The notes under the pieces are model-generated. The model searched no databases. It saw only the letters and a list, made by a program, of their open reading frames with translations, and was not told the origin of the DNA. 64,000 bases of DNA from Lachnospiraceae bacterium AM93-12TA (GTDB lineage Bacteria; Bacillota; Clostridia; Lachnospirales; Lachnospiraceae): the NCBI GenBank assembly GCA_027698105.1, contig JAQERH010000001.1:1-64000 (forward strand), read 5' to 3'. Position 1 is the first letter of the stretch. Each line of letters opens with the position of its first letter. A program made the translations under genes and the position numbers. Positions 53,239 to 63,666 of the stretch are shown in pieces.

Positions 53239-56200
53239 ATGAAATCCTGTAAGAGACTGGGAATCGACATCGGTTCCACAACCGTAAAAGTTGCAATCAT
53301 TGACGACAGAGGCAGTCTTCTGTTCTCTGACTACGAACGCCACTTTGCTAATATCCAGGAGACGCTGGCCCTGCTCCTTGAGCGGGCTGTACAGGCTCTG
53401 GGGGAAATGGAGCTTTATCCTGTGATCACTGGCTCCGGCGGACTTACGCTTTCCTCCCACCTGGAGGTTCCGTTTGTTCAGGAGGTCGTAGCAGTCGCGT
53501 CCTCCCTTCAGGACTATGCGCCGCAGACCGATGTGGCCATTGAGCTTGGAGGCGAGGATGCTAAAATTATCTATTTCACTGGAGGAATCGATCAGCGTAT
53601 GAACGGCATCTGCGCAGGGGGAACCGGTTCCTTTATCGATCAGATGGCGTCCCTGCTTCAGACAGATGCCTCTGGTCTGAATGAATATGCTAAAAATTAT
53701 AAGGCGATCTATCCGATTGCCGCCCGCTGCGGTGTCTTTGCCAAATCAGACATCCAGCCTCTGATTAATGAAGGCGCTACCAGAGAGGATCTGGCTGCCT
53801 CCATTTTTCAGGCAGTTGTCAACCAGACCATCAGCGGTCTGGCCTGCGGAAAGCCAATCCGCGGCAATGTAGCCTTCCTTGGAGGTCCTCTTCACTTCCT
53901 GTCTGAGCTTCGGGCCGCTTTTATCCGTACCCTGAATCTTGGACCGGATCAGATCATTGCTCCGGATCATTCCCATCTGTTTGCAGCCGTAGGTGCTGCC
54001 ATGAACTCCCGCCGGGAAGTAAAAATCGACGCTCACGACATGATCTGCCGTCTGTCTGAGGGAATTCATATGGACGCTGAGGTGAAGCGTATGGAGCCTC
54101 TGTTTGAAAACGAGGAAGCCTACCAGAAATTCCAGGCCCGCCATGCAAGCCACTGTGTTAAGAAGGGAAGTCTGCGGGATTACAAAGGAAACTGTTTCCT
54201 TGGCATTGACGCCGGTTCCACTACCACCAAGGCAGCTCTGGTAGGGGAGGACGGCACTCTGCTCTATCACTTTTACAGTAATAACAACGGAAGTCCCCTG
54301 GCTGCTGCCATCCAGGCCATGTCAGAGATTCAGAAGGAGCTTCCAGAGGAGGCCCACATCGTCTACTCCTGCTCTACTGGCTATGGTGAGGCACTGTTAA
54401 AGGCTGCCTTTATGCTGGACGAGGGAGAGGTGGAGACTATCTCCCACTACTATGCCGCCGCTTTCTTTGAACCGGATGTGGACTGTATTCTGGATATCGG
54501 AGGCCAGGATATGAAGTGCATCCGGATTAAAGATGGAACCGTGGACAGCGTACAGTTAAACGAGGCCTGCTCCTCCGGCTGTGGCTCCTTTATCGAAACC
54601 TTTGCAAAATCTTTAAACTACAGCGTCATTGATTTTGCAAAAGAGGCCCTGTTTGCCAAAACTCCTACGGATCTTGGAACGCGCTGCACTGTATTTATGA
54701 ACTCTAATGTGAAGCAGGCCCAGAAGGAGGGAGCGTCTGTCGCCGATATCTCTGCAGGGCTGGCTTACTCTGTTATCAAAAACGCTTTATTTAAGGTAAT
54801 TAAAATTACTAATGCCTCTGATCTTGGAAATCACGTAGTGGTTCAGGGAGGAACCTTCTACAATGACGCAGTCCTCAGAAGTTTCGAGAAGATTTCCGGC
54901 TGCCAGGCAGTCCGTCCGGATATCGCCGGCATTATGGGGGCTTTCGGCGCTGCACTGATTGCCAGAGAACGGTACGATTCCTCAAAAAAAACCACCATGC
55001 TGCCTATGGAAAAGATTTTAAATCTGTCCTACAAAACCAGCATGACAAGATGCCAGGGCTGTACCAACCACTGTGTCCTGACTGTCAACCGCTTTGACGG
55101 AGGACGCCAGTTCGTTACAGGCAACCGATGTGAAAGAGGACTGGGACACGCCAGAAAGAAGGCTGATATTCCCAACCTGTTTGATTACAAATACCACAGG
55201 ATGTTTGACTACGAACCTCTGACCGCCGATGTGGCAGAGCGGGGAACCGTGGGAATTCCCAGAGTTTTAAATCTCTATGAAAACTATCCCTTCTGGGCTG
55301 TCTTTTTCAAAGAGCTGGGATTTCGGACTGTCCTCTCTCCCCAGTCCACCCGAAAGCTCTACGAGCTGGGCATTGAGTCGATTCCCAGCGAGTCAGAATG
55401 CTATCCGGCCAAGCTGGTTCACGGCCATGTGGAATGGCTGATTAAGCAGGGGATTACATACATTTTTTATCCTTGCATTCCATACGAGAGAAATGAAACT
55501 CCGGAGGCTGGAAACCACTACAACTGCCCTATGGTTACTTCCTACGCAGAAAATATCAAAAACAACGTAGAGGAACTTCATGGGGACAAAATCCTGTTCC
55601 GGAATCCGTTCATGGCCTTCACCAACAAGGAGGTACTCTCTGAAGCCCTTGTAAGAGAGTTTACAGAGCAGTTCCAGATTCCGGAGCATGAAATCCGGGA
55701 CGCAGCTGATAAAGCCTGGAAGGAGCTGATTTCCTCCAGAGAAGATATGAAGAAAAAGGGCGAGGAGACTCTTCAGTGGTTAAAGGAAAACAACCGCCAC
55801 GGAATTGTTCTGGCAGGACGCCCCTACCATGTAGATCCGGAAATCAACCATGGAATTCCTGAACTGATTACTTCCTATGGTTTTGCTGTCCTGACAGAGG
55901 ATTCTGTGTCCCATTTAGGACATGTAGAACGGCCTCTGATCGTCACAGATCAGTGGATGTACCATTCCCGCCTCTATTCTGCCGCCAATTTTGTAAAGAC
56001 GCAGAAAAATCTTGATTTAATCCAGCTGAATTCCTTCGGCTGCGGACTGGACGCGGTAACAACGGATCAGGTGAATGATATTCTCACCCGCTCTGGCAAA
56101 ATTTACACCTGCTTAAAAATTGACGAGGTCAATAACCTGGGGGCAGCCAGAATCAGAGTCCGCTCTCTGATCTCAGCTATCCGCGTCCGTGAGATGAAGC

Positions 56201-57510
56201 ACTATGAAAAACCTGTGGTATCAAGCGCCTACAACCGTGTCTTCTTTACAAAGGAGATGAAAAAGGACTACACGATTTTATGTCCCCAGATGTCTCCTAT
56301 CCACTTCGATCTGGTGGAAGCGGCTATCCGAAGCTGCGGTTACCGGCTGGAGGTTCTTCAGAACTCTGACAGGACTGCCATTGACACAGGCCTCAAGTAT
56401 GTCAATAACGATGCCTGCTATCCATCCCTGATTGTAGTCGGACAGATTATGGACGCTTTGCTTTCAGGAAAGTACGATTTAAACCGCACGGCTATTATTA
56501 TGTCCCAGACAGGAGGCGGCTGCCGGGCTTCCAATTACATTGGATTTATACGCCGCGCTCTGGAAAAAGCCGGAATGCCGCAGATTCCTGTTATCTCCTT
56601 GAATGCCAACGGCATGGAGACCAATCCAGGCTTTTCCTTCACTCTTCCTATGGTCATCAAGGCCATGCAGGCCGTTGTGTACGGCGATATCTTCATGCGG
56701 GTTCTCTACGCTACCAGACCCTATGAAGCCAAGCCCGGAAGCGCTAACGCTCTGCACCAGAAATGGAAGGAAAGATGTATCCAGTCCTTAAGCCGGAAAA
56801 AGCCGTCCATGAAGGAGTTTGGAAATAACCTGCGCGGAATTATCGCTGATTTTGACGCTCTCCCCAGAAAAAATGTGGTAAAGCCTAAGGTTGGAATTGT
56901 CGGTGAGATTCTTGTAAAATTCTCCCCGCTGGCCAATAATCATGTGGTCGAGCTGCTGGAAAGCGAAGGAGCGGAGGCAGTTATGCCGGATCTCCTGGAT
57001 TTCCTCCTCTACTGTTTCTATAACTCAAACTTTAAGGCAGAAAATCTGGGTGGAAAGAAGTCCACAGCCTGGCTCTGCAATGTTGGAATCCAGCTTTTGG
57101 AATACTTCCGCCGCACAGCCAGAAAAGAGCTGAAAAAAAGCTCTCATTTCATGCCTCCTGCCCATATTCACGATTTGGCCGCCATGGCCAAATCCTACGT
57201 GTCTCTGGGCAATCAGACCGGAGAGGGATGGTTCCTGACTGGAGAAATGCTGGAACTTCTCCACAGCGGTACAAACAACATTATCTGTACCCAGCCTTTC
57301 GGCTGCCTGCCAAACCATATTGTAGGAAAAGGCGTCATCAAGGAACTGAGAGCCTCCCATCCAGAGGCGAATATCATTGCGGTTGACTACGATCCAGGCG
57401 CCAGTGAGGTCAATCAGCTGAACCGGATTAAACTGATGTTAGCCACAGCCCAGAAGAATCTGGAAAGGGAACAGGCAAAGGAGGCAGCCGCTTCCAGGGA
57501 AATGGCATAG
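53239..57510 (+). CDS. giant fused acyl-CoA dehydratase activase-like protein (BadF/HgdC ATPase pair plus DUF2229 and HgdB-like parts)
   Basis: A 1,423-residue protein with two ASKHA ATPase domains. The first (1-265) has [28 protein letters not shown] and the iron-sulfur cysteine in [15 protein letters not shown]. The second (about 315-590) has [30 protein letters not shown] and [20 protein letters not shown]2229-type region follows (about 665-860; [40 protein letters not shown]). The rest resembles the HgdB/CoA-dehydratase fold, with more cysteines. HgdC-type activases inject electrons into 2-hydroxyacyl-CoA dehydratases in an ATP-driven way. The function of these giant fusions is not settled. 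It is single in its transcript. Confidence 0.87.
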   Translation: MKSCKRLGIDIGSTTVKVAIIDDRGSLLFSDYERHFANIQETLALLLERAVQALGEMELYPVITGSGGLTLSSHLEVPFVQEVVAVASSLQDYAPQTDVAIELGGEDAKIIYFTGGIDQRMNGICAGGTGSFIDQMASLLQTDASGLNEYAKNYKAIYPIAARCGVFAKSDIQPLINEGATREDLAASIFQAVVNQTISGLACGKPIRGNVAFLGGPLHFLSELRAAFIRTLNLGPDQIIAPDHSHLFAAVGAAMNSRREVKIDAHDMICRLSEGIHMDAEVKRMEPLFENEEAYQKFQARHASHCVKKGSLRDYKGNCFLGIDAGSTTTKAALVGEDGTLLYHFYSNNNGSPLAAAIQAMSEIQKELPEEAHIVYSCSTGYGEALLKAAFMLDEGEVETISHYYAAAFFEPDVDCILDIGGQDMKCIRIKDGTVDSVQLNEACSSGCGSFIETFAKSLNYSVIDFAKEALFAKTPTDLGTRCTVFMNSNVKQAQKEGASVADISAGLAYSVIKNALFKVIKITNASDLGNHVVVQGGTFYNDAVLRSFEKISGCQAVRPDIAGIMGAFGAALIARERYDSSKKTTMLPMEKILNLSYKTSMTRCQGCTNHCVLTVNRFDGGRQFVTGNRCERGLGHARKKADIPNLFDYKYHRMFDYEPLTADVAERGTVGIPRVLNLYENYPFWAVFFKELGFRTVLSPQSTRKLYELGIESIPSESECYPAKLVHGHVEWLIKQGITYIFYPCIPYERNETPEAGNHYNCPMVTSYAENIKNNVEELHGDKILFRNPFMAFTNKEVLSEALVREFTEQFQIPEHEIRDAADKAWKELISSREDMKKKGEETLQWLKENNRHGIVLAGRPYHVDPEINHGIPELITSYGFAVLTEDSVSHLGHVERPLIVTDQWMYHSRLYSAANFVKTQKNLDLIQLNSFGCGLDAVTTDQVNDILTRSGKIYTCLKIDEVNNLGAARIRVRSLISAIRVREMKHYEKPVVSSAYNRVFFTKEMKKDYTILCPQMSPIHFDLVEAAIRSCGYRLEVLQNSDRTAIDTGLKYVNNDACYPSLIVVGQIMDALLSGKYDLNRTAIIMSQTGGGCRASNYIGFIRRALEKAGMPQIPVISLNANGMETNPGFSFTLPMVIKAMQAVVYGDIFMRVLYATRPYEAKPGSANALHQKWKERCIQSLSRKKPSMKEFGNNLRGIIADFDALPRKNVVKPKVGIVGEILVKFSPLANNHVVELLESEGAEAVMPDLLDFLLYCFYNSNFKAENLGGKKSTAWLCNVGIQLLEYFRRTARKELKKSSHFMPPAHIHDLAAMAKSYVSLGNQTGEGWFLTGEMLELLHSGTNNIICTQPFGCLPNHIVGKGVIKELRASHPEANIIAVDYDPGASEVNQLNRIKLMLATAQKNLEREQAKEAAASREMA

Positions 57511-57617
57511 TGCTTTCCCTTCTGTTTATGAATATTCTGTGAATATTTGATTACAATTTTTTTAATGACAAATATTCCTTCCTGTGATAGAATAAAGACA
57601 GATAGGAGGTTCTTACT

Positions 57618-58082
57618 ATGGGTTTGAAAACATTTGCCTGCGCCCTTGCGCTGACCCTTTCTTATACAGCCACAGCCTTTGGGGCTGAACCGCAGACTGC
57701 TCTTCAGACACTGTCTTCTGACACTGTGGCAGCAGCTTCTAACGAAGCCATTCCTATGACTGGCACTAAAATCGTCACAGACGATTTTTCCTTTGTGGTT
57801 CCAGAGCGCTGGACCGGAAAATGCGTTGTGCTTCCCACAGAGCAGGGACTGGAAGTGTATGATCAGGATGACTATGAGGACGATGGTTCCGGCTTTATGT
57901 TTTCCATCTCCATCTATGAGGATGACAGCTACTCCTCTCTGGAGCATTACGCTGTTCTCGGATTCTGTGGAAGTGATACCTTTATTCTGGATACCTCAGA
58001 AGCTGATGGGAGCAAAAGCATGAAAAAGGGCTTGAAAGAGCTTCAGGAAACCTTTGTTGCCTTTGCAGGAAGTGAGAATTAG
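57618..58082 (+). CDS. small secreted protein of unknown function
   Basis: A 154-residue protein with a signal peptide (MGLKTFACALALTLSYTATA, cleavage probably after AFGA near residue 22). The mature part is acidic and rich in Asp/Ser: DDFSFVVPERWTGKC, YDQDDYEDDGSGFMFSISIY. It has two cysteines and no motif I recognise. AGGAGG lies eight to nine bases before the ATG. It has its own promoter region after the activase gene and a strong terminator. A cell-surface or secreted role is inferred only from the signal peptide. Confidence 0.75.
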   Translation: MGLKTFACALALTLSYTATAFGAEPQTALQTLSSDTVAAASNEAIPMTGTKIVTDDFSFVVPERWTGKCVVLPTEQGLEVYDQDDYEDDGSGFMFSISIYEDDSYSSLEHYAVLGFCGSDTFILDTSEADGSKSMKKGLKELQETFVAFAGSEN

Positions 58083-58111
58083 ATTTGCTTTTAACTTGAT
58101 ATTCAGCAGTT

Positions 58112-58148
58112 ACACACTGTCAGGAAAACTCCCGACAGTGTGTTTTTT
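58112..58148 (+). terminator. terminator of the small secreted protein gene
   Basis: ACACACTGTC (58112-58121) pairs with GACAGTGTGT (58134-58143) and six T follow. It starts 30 bases after the stop. The convergent TolC-like gene ends at 58164, and A-rich sequence on the other strand is weak, so it mainly serves the plus strand. Confidence 0.85.
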
Positions 58149-58163
58149 ATTTTCCATACTTTC

Positions 58164-59411
58164 TCAGACACCTTTTATTTCCCACTGGTAGGCTGCAATC
58201 GCCTGGATAAGGTCCCGATTGGCCTGCTTAAAGGAATTTTCCTGCTGGAGATAGGAAACCTCCCCTTCAAGATAATCCTGCCTCGAGAGAAGACCTGACT
58301 GATATTTTGTCTGAAGCGCGCTGTAATTTTTCTTTGCCGCTTCATAGCTGCTTTCTGCTGCCCCAAAAGCCTGGAGTTTCGCAGTCATCTCACTGTAAAG
58401 CGTATCCATTTCCAGATTTTTCTGGCTTTTCGCCTCTGCTATCTGACGGGATTTCAGCTCTGTTTCAGCGCTGCCTGACGAGGAGCTTCTTCTGAGAGCC
58501 TGAATCTCTGAATCACTGGTAACTGCCAGTTTTTTGTCATCCTCCAGAACAACCGTATCAATAAAATCAGCATTGGCTGACGGAACCTCCCCAATCTCTG
58601 TCTCATCTGGATTTTTCCCTATTAAAAGAGCCAGCTGCGCCTTCATGGAGGATTCGCTTTTTTCTGCAGACTGAAAGGAAATCTGAGCGCTCAGAAGGCT
58701 CTGCTCTGCTTCCAGGAGTTCCTGCTCTGTGATCATTCCCGCTTCTGCCATTGTCCTGGCCTTTTCACAGGAAGCCCTGGCGCTTTCTTCCTGTTTTTCT
58801 GCCAGCTGTCTCTGATCTCTCATCTGGTTGTAGCTGCACATCACTGTCTGAGCTGTCTTTACCATGGCGTTGACAGAGGATTGCAGAGATTTCGTTCCGC
58901 TCACTCCTGTCAGCTTTCTGATAGTACGGTTCATCTGCGCCACAGAAACTCCCAGCTGACTTTCATTCATCTGATACTGGGCAATCAGCTCTGCGCTTCC
59001 GTTCTCATCCTCCAGTTCCTCTGCATTTTCTTTCATCTCCTGCTTTGCAGATGAGAGGGTATCTAATGCCTCCTGATAAATTTCCAGATTAGTATCATAC
59101 TGGCTGACTGCCGATTTCACAGAAGCATTTCCGCGTTTCAGCAGTTCCTCCAGTTCCCCGTACTCTATTCTGGAATCTGCCAGCTCCTCTTCGGTAAAAG
59201 AAATGCTTTCTTCTTCTGTGCTTTTTTCTCCTGCATTTTCCTCCAGTCCCGGCCCCTCTGGCTCTGCCTCGTCCCCTTCCCCGGAGCGCAGCAGCTCTGT
59301 CTCTGTCACTTCCGGAGATCTGGCCGCCTGGGAGGGAAAGGAGACAGACAGGGTAAGGAAAATCAGACTGCCTGTCAGCCATTTGTTTCGTATTTTCTGT
59401 TTTTTCTTCAA
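58164..59411 (-). CDS. TolC-family protein (second of a tandem pair)
   Basis: A 415-residue protein with signal peptide (KWLTGSLIFLTLSVSFPSQA) and long coiled-coil helices rich in Ala/Gln/Glu, in the outer-membrane-efflux repeat layout. Blocks are YGELEELLKRGNASVKSAVS, ARTMAEAGMITEQELLEAEQ and KYQSGLLSRQDYLEGEVSYL. An acidic spacer (GEGDEAEPEGPGLEENAGEK) follows the signal. The start is TTG with GGAGG about ten bases upstream. In diderms TolC forms the outer-membrane duct. This genome looks monoderm, so it may span the cell wall instead. It is the last gene of the RND operon. Confidence 0.82.
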   Translation of the reverse strand: MKKKQKIRNKWLTGSLIFLTLSVSFPSQAARSPEVTETELLRSGEGDEAEPEGPGLEENAGEKSTEEESISFTEEELADSRIEYGELEELLKRGNASVKSAVSQYDTNLEIYQEALDTLSSAKQEMKENAEELEDENGSAELIAQYQMNESQLGVSVAQMNRTIRKLTGVSGTKSLQSSVNAMVKTAQTVMCSYNQMRDQRQLAEKQEESARASCEKARTMAEAGMITEQELLEAEQSLLSAQISFQSAEKSESSMKAQLALLIGKNPDETEIGEVPSANADFIDTVVLEDDKKLAVTSDSEIQALRRSSSSGSAETELKSRQIAEAKSQKNLEMDTLYSEMTAKLQAFGAAESSYEAAKKNYSALQTKYQSGLLSRQDYLEGEVSYLQQENSFKQANRDLIQAIAAYQWEIKGV

Positions 59412-59437
59412 TGAAACATTCCTCCTCGCTTTTTTAA

Positions 59438-60616
59438 TCAGGATACCGCTGCCAGTCCCGCCACCGCCCAGTCGTATTCCAGTTTGGCAGAAAGAAGCTG
59501 ACAGGCAGCTGTTTGTTTCGATGATTCAGCCATTTCGCAGGCGCTGACGGCAGATTCCAGACTGCTGGAGCTGATAAGTCCGGCTTCCTGCTTCCTTTTG
59601 GCTGTTTCTAAAGACTGACTCTGAAGAGACTGTGCCTTGACAGCCTGTTCATACTGTTTTTCCGCAAGGAGAAGGGTTTGATAAGCTACCGTTACATTGG
59701 AGCGGACGGCCTGGCGTCCGCTTGTCAGTTTTTCCCTGACTGATGCTTCTGTTGTGCTGGAATGTGCATTCTGAAGCTGCCTGCTCAGGATTTTCAAGTC
59801 ATAATTGTTCTCCAGTGCCTGTTCTATATCTGTCTCCAGGCTGATAGCTGCTATGGCAGCAGTATCTGGCTCTGGAAGATTTCCTATTTCTACTGAATCT
59901 CCCTCATTCCATCCCAGCATAAGAATGAGGCTGGTTTTTGTCTCATTCAGGCTGCTTTCAGCGGAAGTAATTTCCGCTCTTACGTTCAGTACAGTCTGCT
60001 CTGCTGTCAGCACCTCAGACTGGACAGCCATTCCTGCGGCAAGCTTTCTCTTTATTAATTCCTCGCTTCTCTCCGCCTCAAGAAGCTCCTGCTCTAAAGA
60101 TGACAGCTTCTCTATGCCGCTCCAATAGGAAATCATCAGAGACTGCGCCTGACTGATCAGCTTCTTTTCTGCCTGGGTATAACCCCATTTAATGGTATCC
60201 TCGTCCTCCACACTGTCGTCTCCCGATTCTTTCAGGCTTTCTGCTCTCTGCTCATTACTGATGTAGGAGGCCAGATCTGATGCGTAGGATGCAGAGTCCG
60301 GATCCAGGTCCGGCTGGCTGTCATAAATCTCCTCAGCCGCATCATAATACTCCTGGGTGATTTCGCTGCTGTCTTTCCCCTGATAATCTTTATAGCTGAT
60401 TTCATTCTGCCTTACTGTGGTATTGTATTCATGAATTCGCTTGTCAATCTCTGTAAACTCCAGTTTATTGTCGCGGATTGCAGCCCACTCCTCCTCTGTG
60501 TAGGCAAAAGGAGGGCTGGCTGCCCAGGCCTGAAGCGGAGTGAAGATATCTAAAACTGTCATCAATCCTGCCGCCAGAACTGCCATTTTCCCTATCCACC
60601 ATTTTTTCATTATCAT
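59438..60616 (-). CDS. TolC-family protein (first of a tandem pair)
   Basis: A 392-residue paralogue of the protein at 58164, with signal peptide (GKMAVLAAGLMTVLDIFTPL) and two helical-hairpin repeats. Blocks are YTQAEKKLISQAQSLMISYW, KLAAGMAVQSEVLTAEQTVL and KRKQEAGLISSSSLESAVSA. It lacks an acidic spacer like its neighbour's, but has an Asp/Ser-rich part (DSQPDLDPDSASYASDLA). AAGGAG lies four to five bases before the ATG. It follows the RND pump by 17 bases. Two different TolC-like proteins behind one pump suggest a heteromeric channel or alternative exits. Confidence 0.82.
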   Translation of the reverse strand: MIMKKWWIGKMAVLAAGLMTVLDIFTPLQAWAASPPFAYTEEEWAAIRDNKLEFTEIDKRIHEYNTTVRQNEISYKDYQGKDSSEITQEYYDAAEEIYDSQPDLDPDSASYASDLASYISNEQRAESLKESGDDSVEDEDTIKWGYTQAEKKLISQAQSLMISYWSGIEKLSSLEQELLEAERSEELIKRKLAAGMAVQSEVLTAEQTVLNVRAEITSAESSLNETKTSLILMLGWNEGDSVEIGNLPEPDTAAIAAISLETDIEQALENNYDLKILSRQLQNAHSSTTEASVREKLTSGRQAVRSNVTVAYQTLLLAEKQYEQAVKAQSLQSQSLETAKRKQEAGLISSSSLESAVSACEMAESSKQTAACQLLSAKLEYDWAVAGLAAVS

Positions 60617-60633
60617 TTCACTCCTTCTGTTTT

Positions 60634-63600
60634 TTAATCTACATCCCAGTCCTCACTGAGCTCCTTGGGCTTCCGGTTCATCAGTCCATAGTACACCGGC
60701 AGCATGAACAGAGCGACAAACAGACCTACTGTCAGACCTCCAATATCTACTACTGCCAGACCCTGGGTTGTGGAGCCGCTGCTTCCTACCGCAGCGGCCA
60801 TTGGGAGCATTCCCAGAATGGTCGTAAGACTTGTCATCAGCATCGGCCGCAGACGGGTGGCCCCGGCTTCTATCATAGCAGTCTCCATATCCAGCTCCAT
60901 CCGGTACTGGTTCACTGTATCTATATAAAGGATGCCATTGTTGACAACGGTTCCCACCAGAATCAGAAATCCAAGAATGGAAGTCATACTCATGGAAACC
61001 CCTGTCAGCTTCAAAAATCCAAATGAGCCAATCAGACTGAATGGTATGGTTGTCATGACCATAAACGAAAACTTTACTGATTCAAACTGGGCCGCCATGA
61101 CGACAAAAATCAGAAATACTGCCACAGCAATAGCCTGGTACAGGGAAGAGAACTCTTCATTCATCATACGATCCATACTGTTGGTTCCCTTTTTTATGGT
61201 TCCTGTCAGATTAGGGGCAATCACCTCACTGTCTATCTGGGCTGATGTATCCTCACCTGTGTATTCTCCGGTAATCGTTACTTTAAATGCTTTGTCCTCC
61301 CTGCTGATGGAAGACGGACTGTCCTTATACACAATATCTGCTACGTCTGTCAGGGCTATGGCCGTTCCGTCTCCCGCTGTCAGAATTATATTTTTCATCT
61401 GATCAATGGTCTCATACTCTCCTTCCGGAAACTCCACCTTTACGTCAAGATCCTCTCCGTCCACAGTCAATGTTGCCGCTGTCATTCCACTGAGCGTCTG
61501 ATTCACAGCAGAGCCGATGGAAGAGGCTGTCAGCCCTTTTTTGCTGGCCATAAGAGGATCCACGTCAATGGATACAATGGGAGCGTTATTTTCAAAGGAA
61601 GAATGTATGTTGATCACATCGTCACGGCTGATTAGCTCTGACACAATCTTATCGCTCAGTTCTTTTAGGTCTTCGTAGTCCGTTCCTGTTAGAATTGTCT
61701 CATATCCCCGCGTTCTCTGCATAAAGCTCATAGAACTGCCTGCTGTGACCTCTACGCTGACATTTTCAATGTCCGACAGTTCCTGCTGCCACTGCTCTGC
61801 CAGTTGATCCGTATCCTCTGTTCTGTCATCTTTCAGATAAGCTGTGACTGAACCGCTCTGATTCTGATAGCGAAGCATATAAGAGTCTACATTTTCATCA
61901 GAAGATACCACTTCCTCAATCCGGGCCAGGGCATCGTCTGTCTTCTCCTCAAGCAGTCCAGGACGCGTTTCTATCTCTATGCTGATCTGGCCTGTATCAT
62001 CTGCGGTGATCAGCTCTGTCCTCATTCCGGATGCCAGATAGAACGTCGCAGCCAGCATTGCTGCCGAGACGGCCATTACCCGCCCCTTATGATGAAGCAG
62101 TTTTTTCATAATGCTTCTGTAGGCGTTCTGTAAGCGTTCCACCGGCCCTGACATAAAGGCTCTTGCCTTTTCCTGTGGCTTATACATGACATAGCACAGC
62201 GGCACTACTGTAATCGCTGACAGTAAAGAAGCCAGCATACAGAACACAACGGTGTAGCCCAGAGGGCCAAACATCTGGCCCGACATGCCCTGAACTGCCG
62301 CCAGGGGGAGAAATACCACACAGGTGGTAGCAGTACCTCCGATAATAGAGGCCAGGACCAGATTGCTTCCCAGCAGGGCAGCCTTGGCATATCCGAAAAT
62401 TCCCTTATCCCGGTTTGACTCTGTTGCCCGAAAACAGCTTTCCAGAACTACAATGGAGTTATCCACCATCATTCCCACGCCGAGAACCAAGGCGCTCATG
62501 GTAATGATATTCAGTGAAAATCCTGCCGCAGTCATGGCAATCAGAGACAGCAGAATCGACGTGGGAATAGAACTTCCTACAATCAAAGAAGCTTTTAAAT
62601 CTCCAAAAAACAGGAAAATAATGATCATAGAGATAATCACTGACAGTACCATGGTCTCTGCCACATCTTTCAGAGAGTCCATAATTGTGTCTGCCGTATC
62701 ATTTACCACCTCTACTGTCAGATCCGGATCGGCGGCCTGGAGTTCTTGTATCGTCTCCCTTACAGCTTCAGAAACCTCAATATCCGTATTACTCTGATTT
62801 TTCATAACAGAGATAGAAATGGTCTCCTCCCCGTCATACCGGGAGGTTCCCCCCATTTCCTCTTCCTCTGTGTGAATATCCGCCACATCCTGTAAAAGGA
62901 CAATCTCTCCAGTGGATGCAGTGACAGGAACATTCTTTAATTCCTCTATATCCGATGTTTCCAGAGAGGTTGTAACGGACAGTTCCAGATTCCCGGAAAC
63001 CGTGTCTCCAGAAGGGGAGGAGACATTTGCATTCTGAATTGCCGAAGAAACCTGGGACATGGTCACTCTATACTGATCCATCTTTTCCCTGTTCAGTTCC
63101 ACCTGGATATATTCTGAGGTTCCTCCCATGGCCTCCACGGAAGCTACAGAAGCAATTTTCTCAAGTTCAGGCACTATCTGCTGTTCTGCATAGCTGTACA
63201 GGTCCGTCTCCGTTTTGTGACTGATGGACAGCATCATGGAAGTCCCTGCATTCTGGCTCATTTCCATAACAGTGGGAGTGTCCATGTCTTCCGGAAGCTG
63301 ACGTTCCAGACTGCTCATTTTTTTAGTCAGCTCATTATATGCCTCGTCCATATCAGTTCCATAATCATACTCCAGCATAATCCTGGCAGAGCCGTCGCTG
63401 GAGGAGGAGCTGATACTTTTTACGCCCTCCAGGGTGCTGACGGCATCCTCTATAGGTTCTGTTACCAGCTCGCTGATATCCTCCGGTCCGGCCCCCTCAT
63501 AGCGTGCCATAATCGTCATCATCGGCGTTTCCATCTCCGGCATCTGCTCTAAGGATGCCTGAAATACTGATGAGATTCCAAACACCAGCAGGCAGAGAAG

Positions 63601-63651
63601 CGTCATAATGACAGTAACTGGACGTTTCAGAACAAATTTTGTAATTCCCAT
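60634..63651 (-). CDS. RND-family efflux pump permease (HAE1/AcrB-like)
   Basis: A 1,005-residue inner-membrane transporter with two halves of six helices each and two large outer loops. Start: KFVLKRPVTVIMTLLCLLVF. The proton-relay region in helix 4 is around LVLGVGMMVDNSIVVLESC (paired Asp/Asn motif). The C-terminal half has SILGFLILVGTVVNNGILYI and GLAVVDIGGLTVGLFVALFM. It exports drugs, lipids or surfactants by proton exchange; substrate unknown. AGGAGGAAG precedes the ATG. It lies between a partial adaptor gene and two TolC-like genes, a full tripartite set. Confidence 0.93.
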   Translation of the reverse strand: MGITKFVLKRPVTVIMTLLCLLVFGISSVFQASLEQMPEMETPMMTIMARYEGAGPEDISELVTEPIEDAVSTLEGVKSISSSSSDGSARIMLEYDYGTDMDEAYNELTKKMSSLERQLPEDMDTPTVMEMSQNAGTSMMLSISHKTETDLYSYAEQQIVPELEKIASVASVEAMGGTSEYIQVELNREKMDQYRVTMSQVSSAIQNANVSSPSGDTVSGNLELSVTTSLETSDIEELKNVPVTASTGEIVLLQDVADIHTEEEEMGGTSRYDGEETISISVMKNQSNTDIEVSEAVRETIQELQAADPDLTVEVVNDTADTIMDSLKDVAETMVLSVIISMIIIFLFFGDLKASLIVGSSIPTSILLSLIAMTAAGFSLNIITMSALVLGVGMMVDNSIVVLESCFRATESNRDKGIFGYAKAALLGSNLVLASIIGGTATTCVVFLPLAAVQGMSGQMFGPLGYTVVFCMLASLLSAITVVPLCYVMYKPQEKARAFMSGPVERLQNAYRSIMKKLLHHKGRVMAVSAAMLAATFYLASGMRTELITADDTGQISIEIETRPGLLEEKTDDALARIEEVVSSDENVDSYMLRYQNQSGSVTAYLKDDRTEDTDQLAEQWQQELSDIENVSVEVTAGSSMSFMQRTRGYETILTGTDYEDLKELSDKIVSELISRDDVINIHSSFENNAPIVSIDVDPLMASKKGLTASSIGSAVNQTLSGMTAATLTVDGEDLDVKVEFPEGEYETIDQMKNIILTAGDGTAIALTDVADIVYKDSPSSISREDKAFKVTITGEYTGEDTSAQIDSEVIAPNLTGTIKKGTNSMDRMMNEEFSSLYQAIAVAVFLIFVVMAAQFESVKFSFMVMTTIPFSLIGSFGFLKLTGVSMSMTSILGFLILVGTVVNNGILYIDTVNQYRMELDMETAMIEAGATRLRPMLMTSLTTILGMLPMAAAVGSSGSTTQGLAVVDIGGLTVGLFVALFMLPVYYGLMNRKPKELSEDWDVD

Positions 63652-63666
63652 GATCTTCCTCCTCCG

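Noticed and set aside
53746..54270. 174-residue antisense frame inside the activase gene, and a similar 177-residue one at 57414-57947
   Set aside because: Both are mirror frames of strongly coding sequence, without motifs, promoters or ribosome sites.
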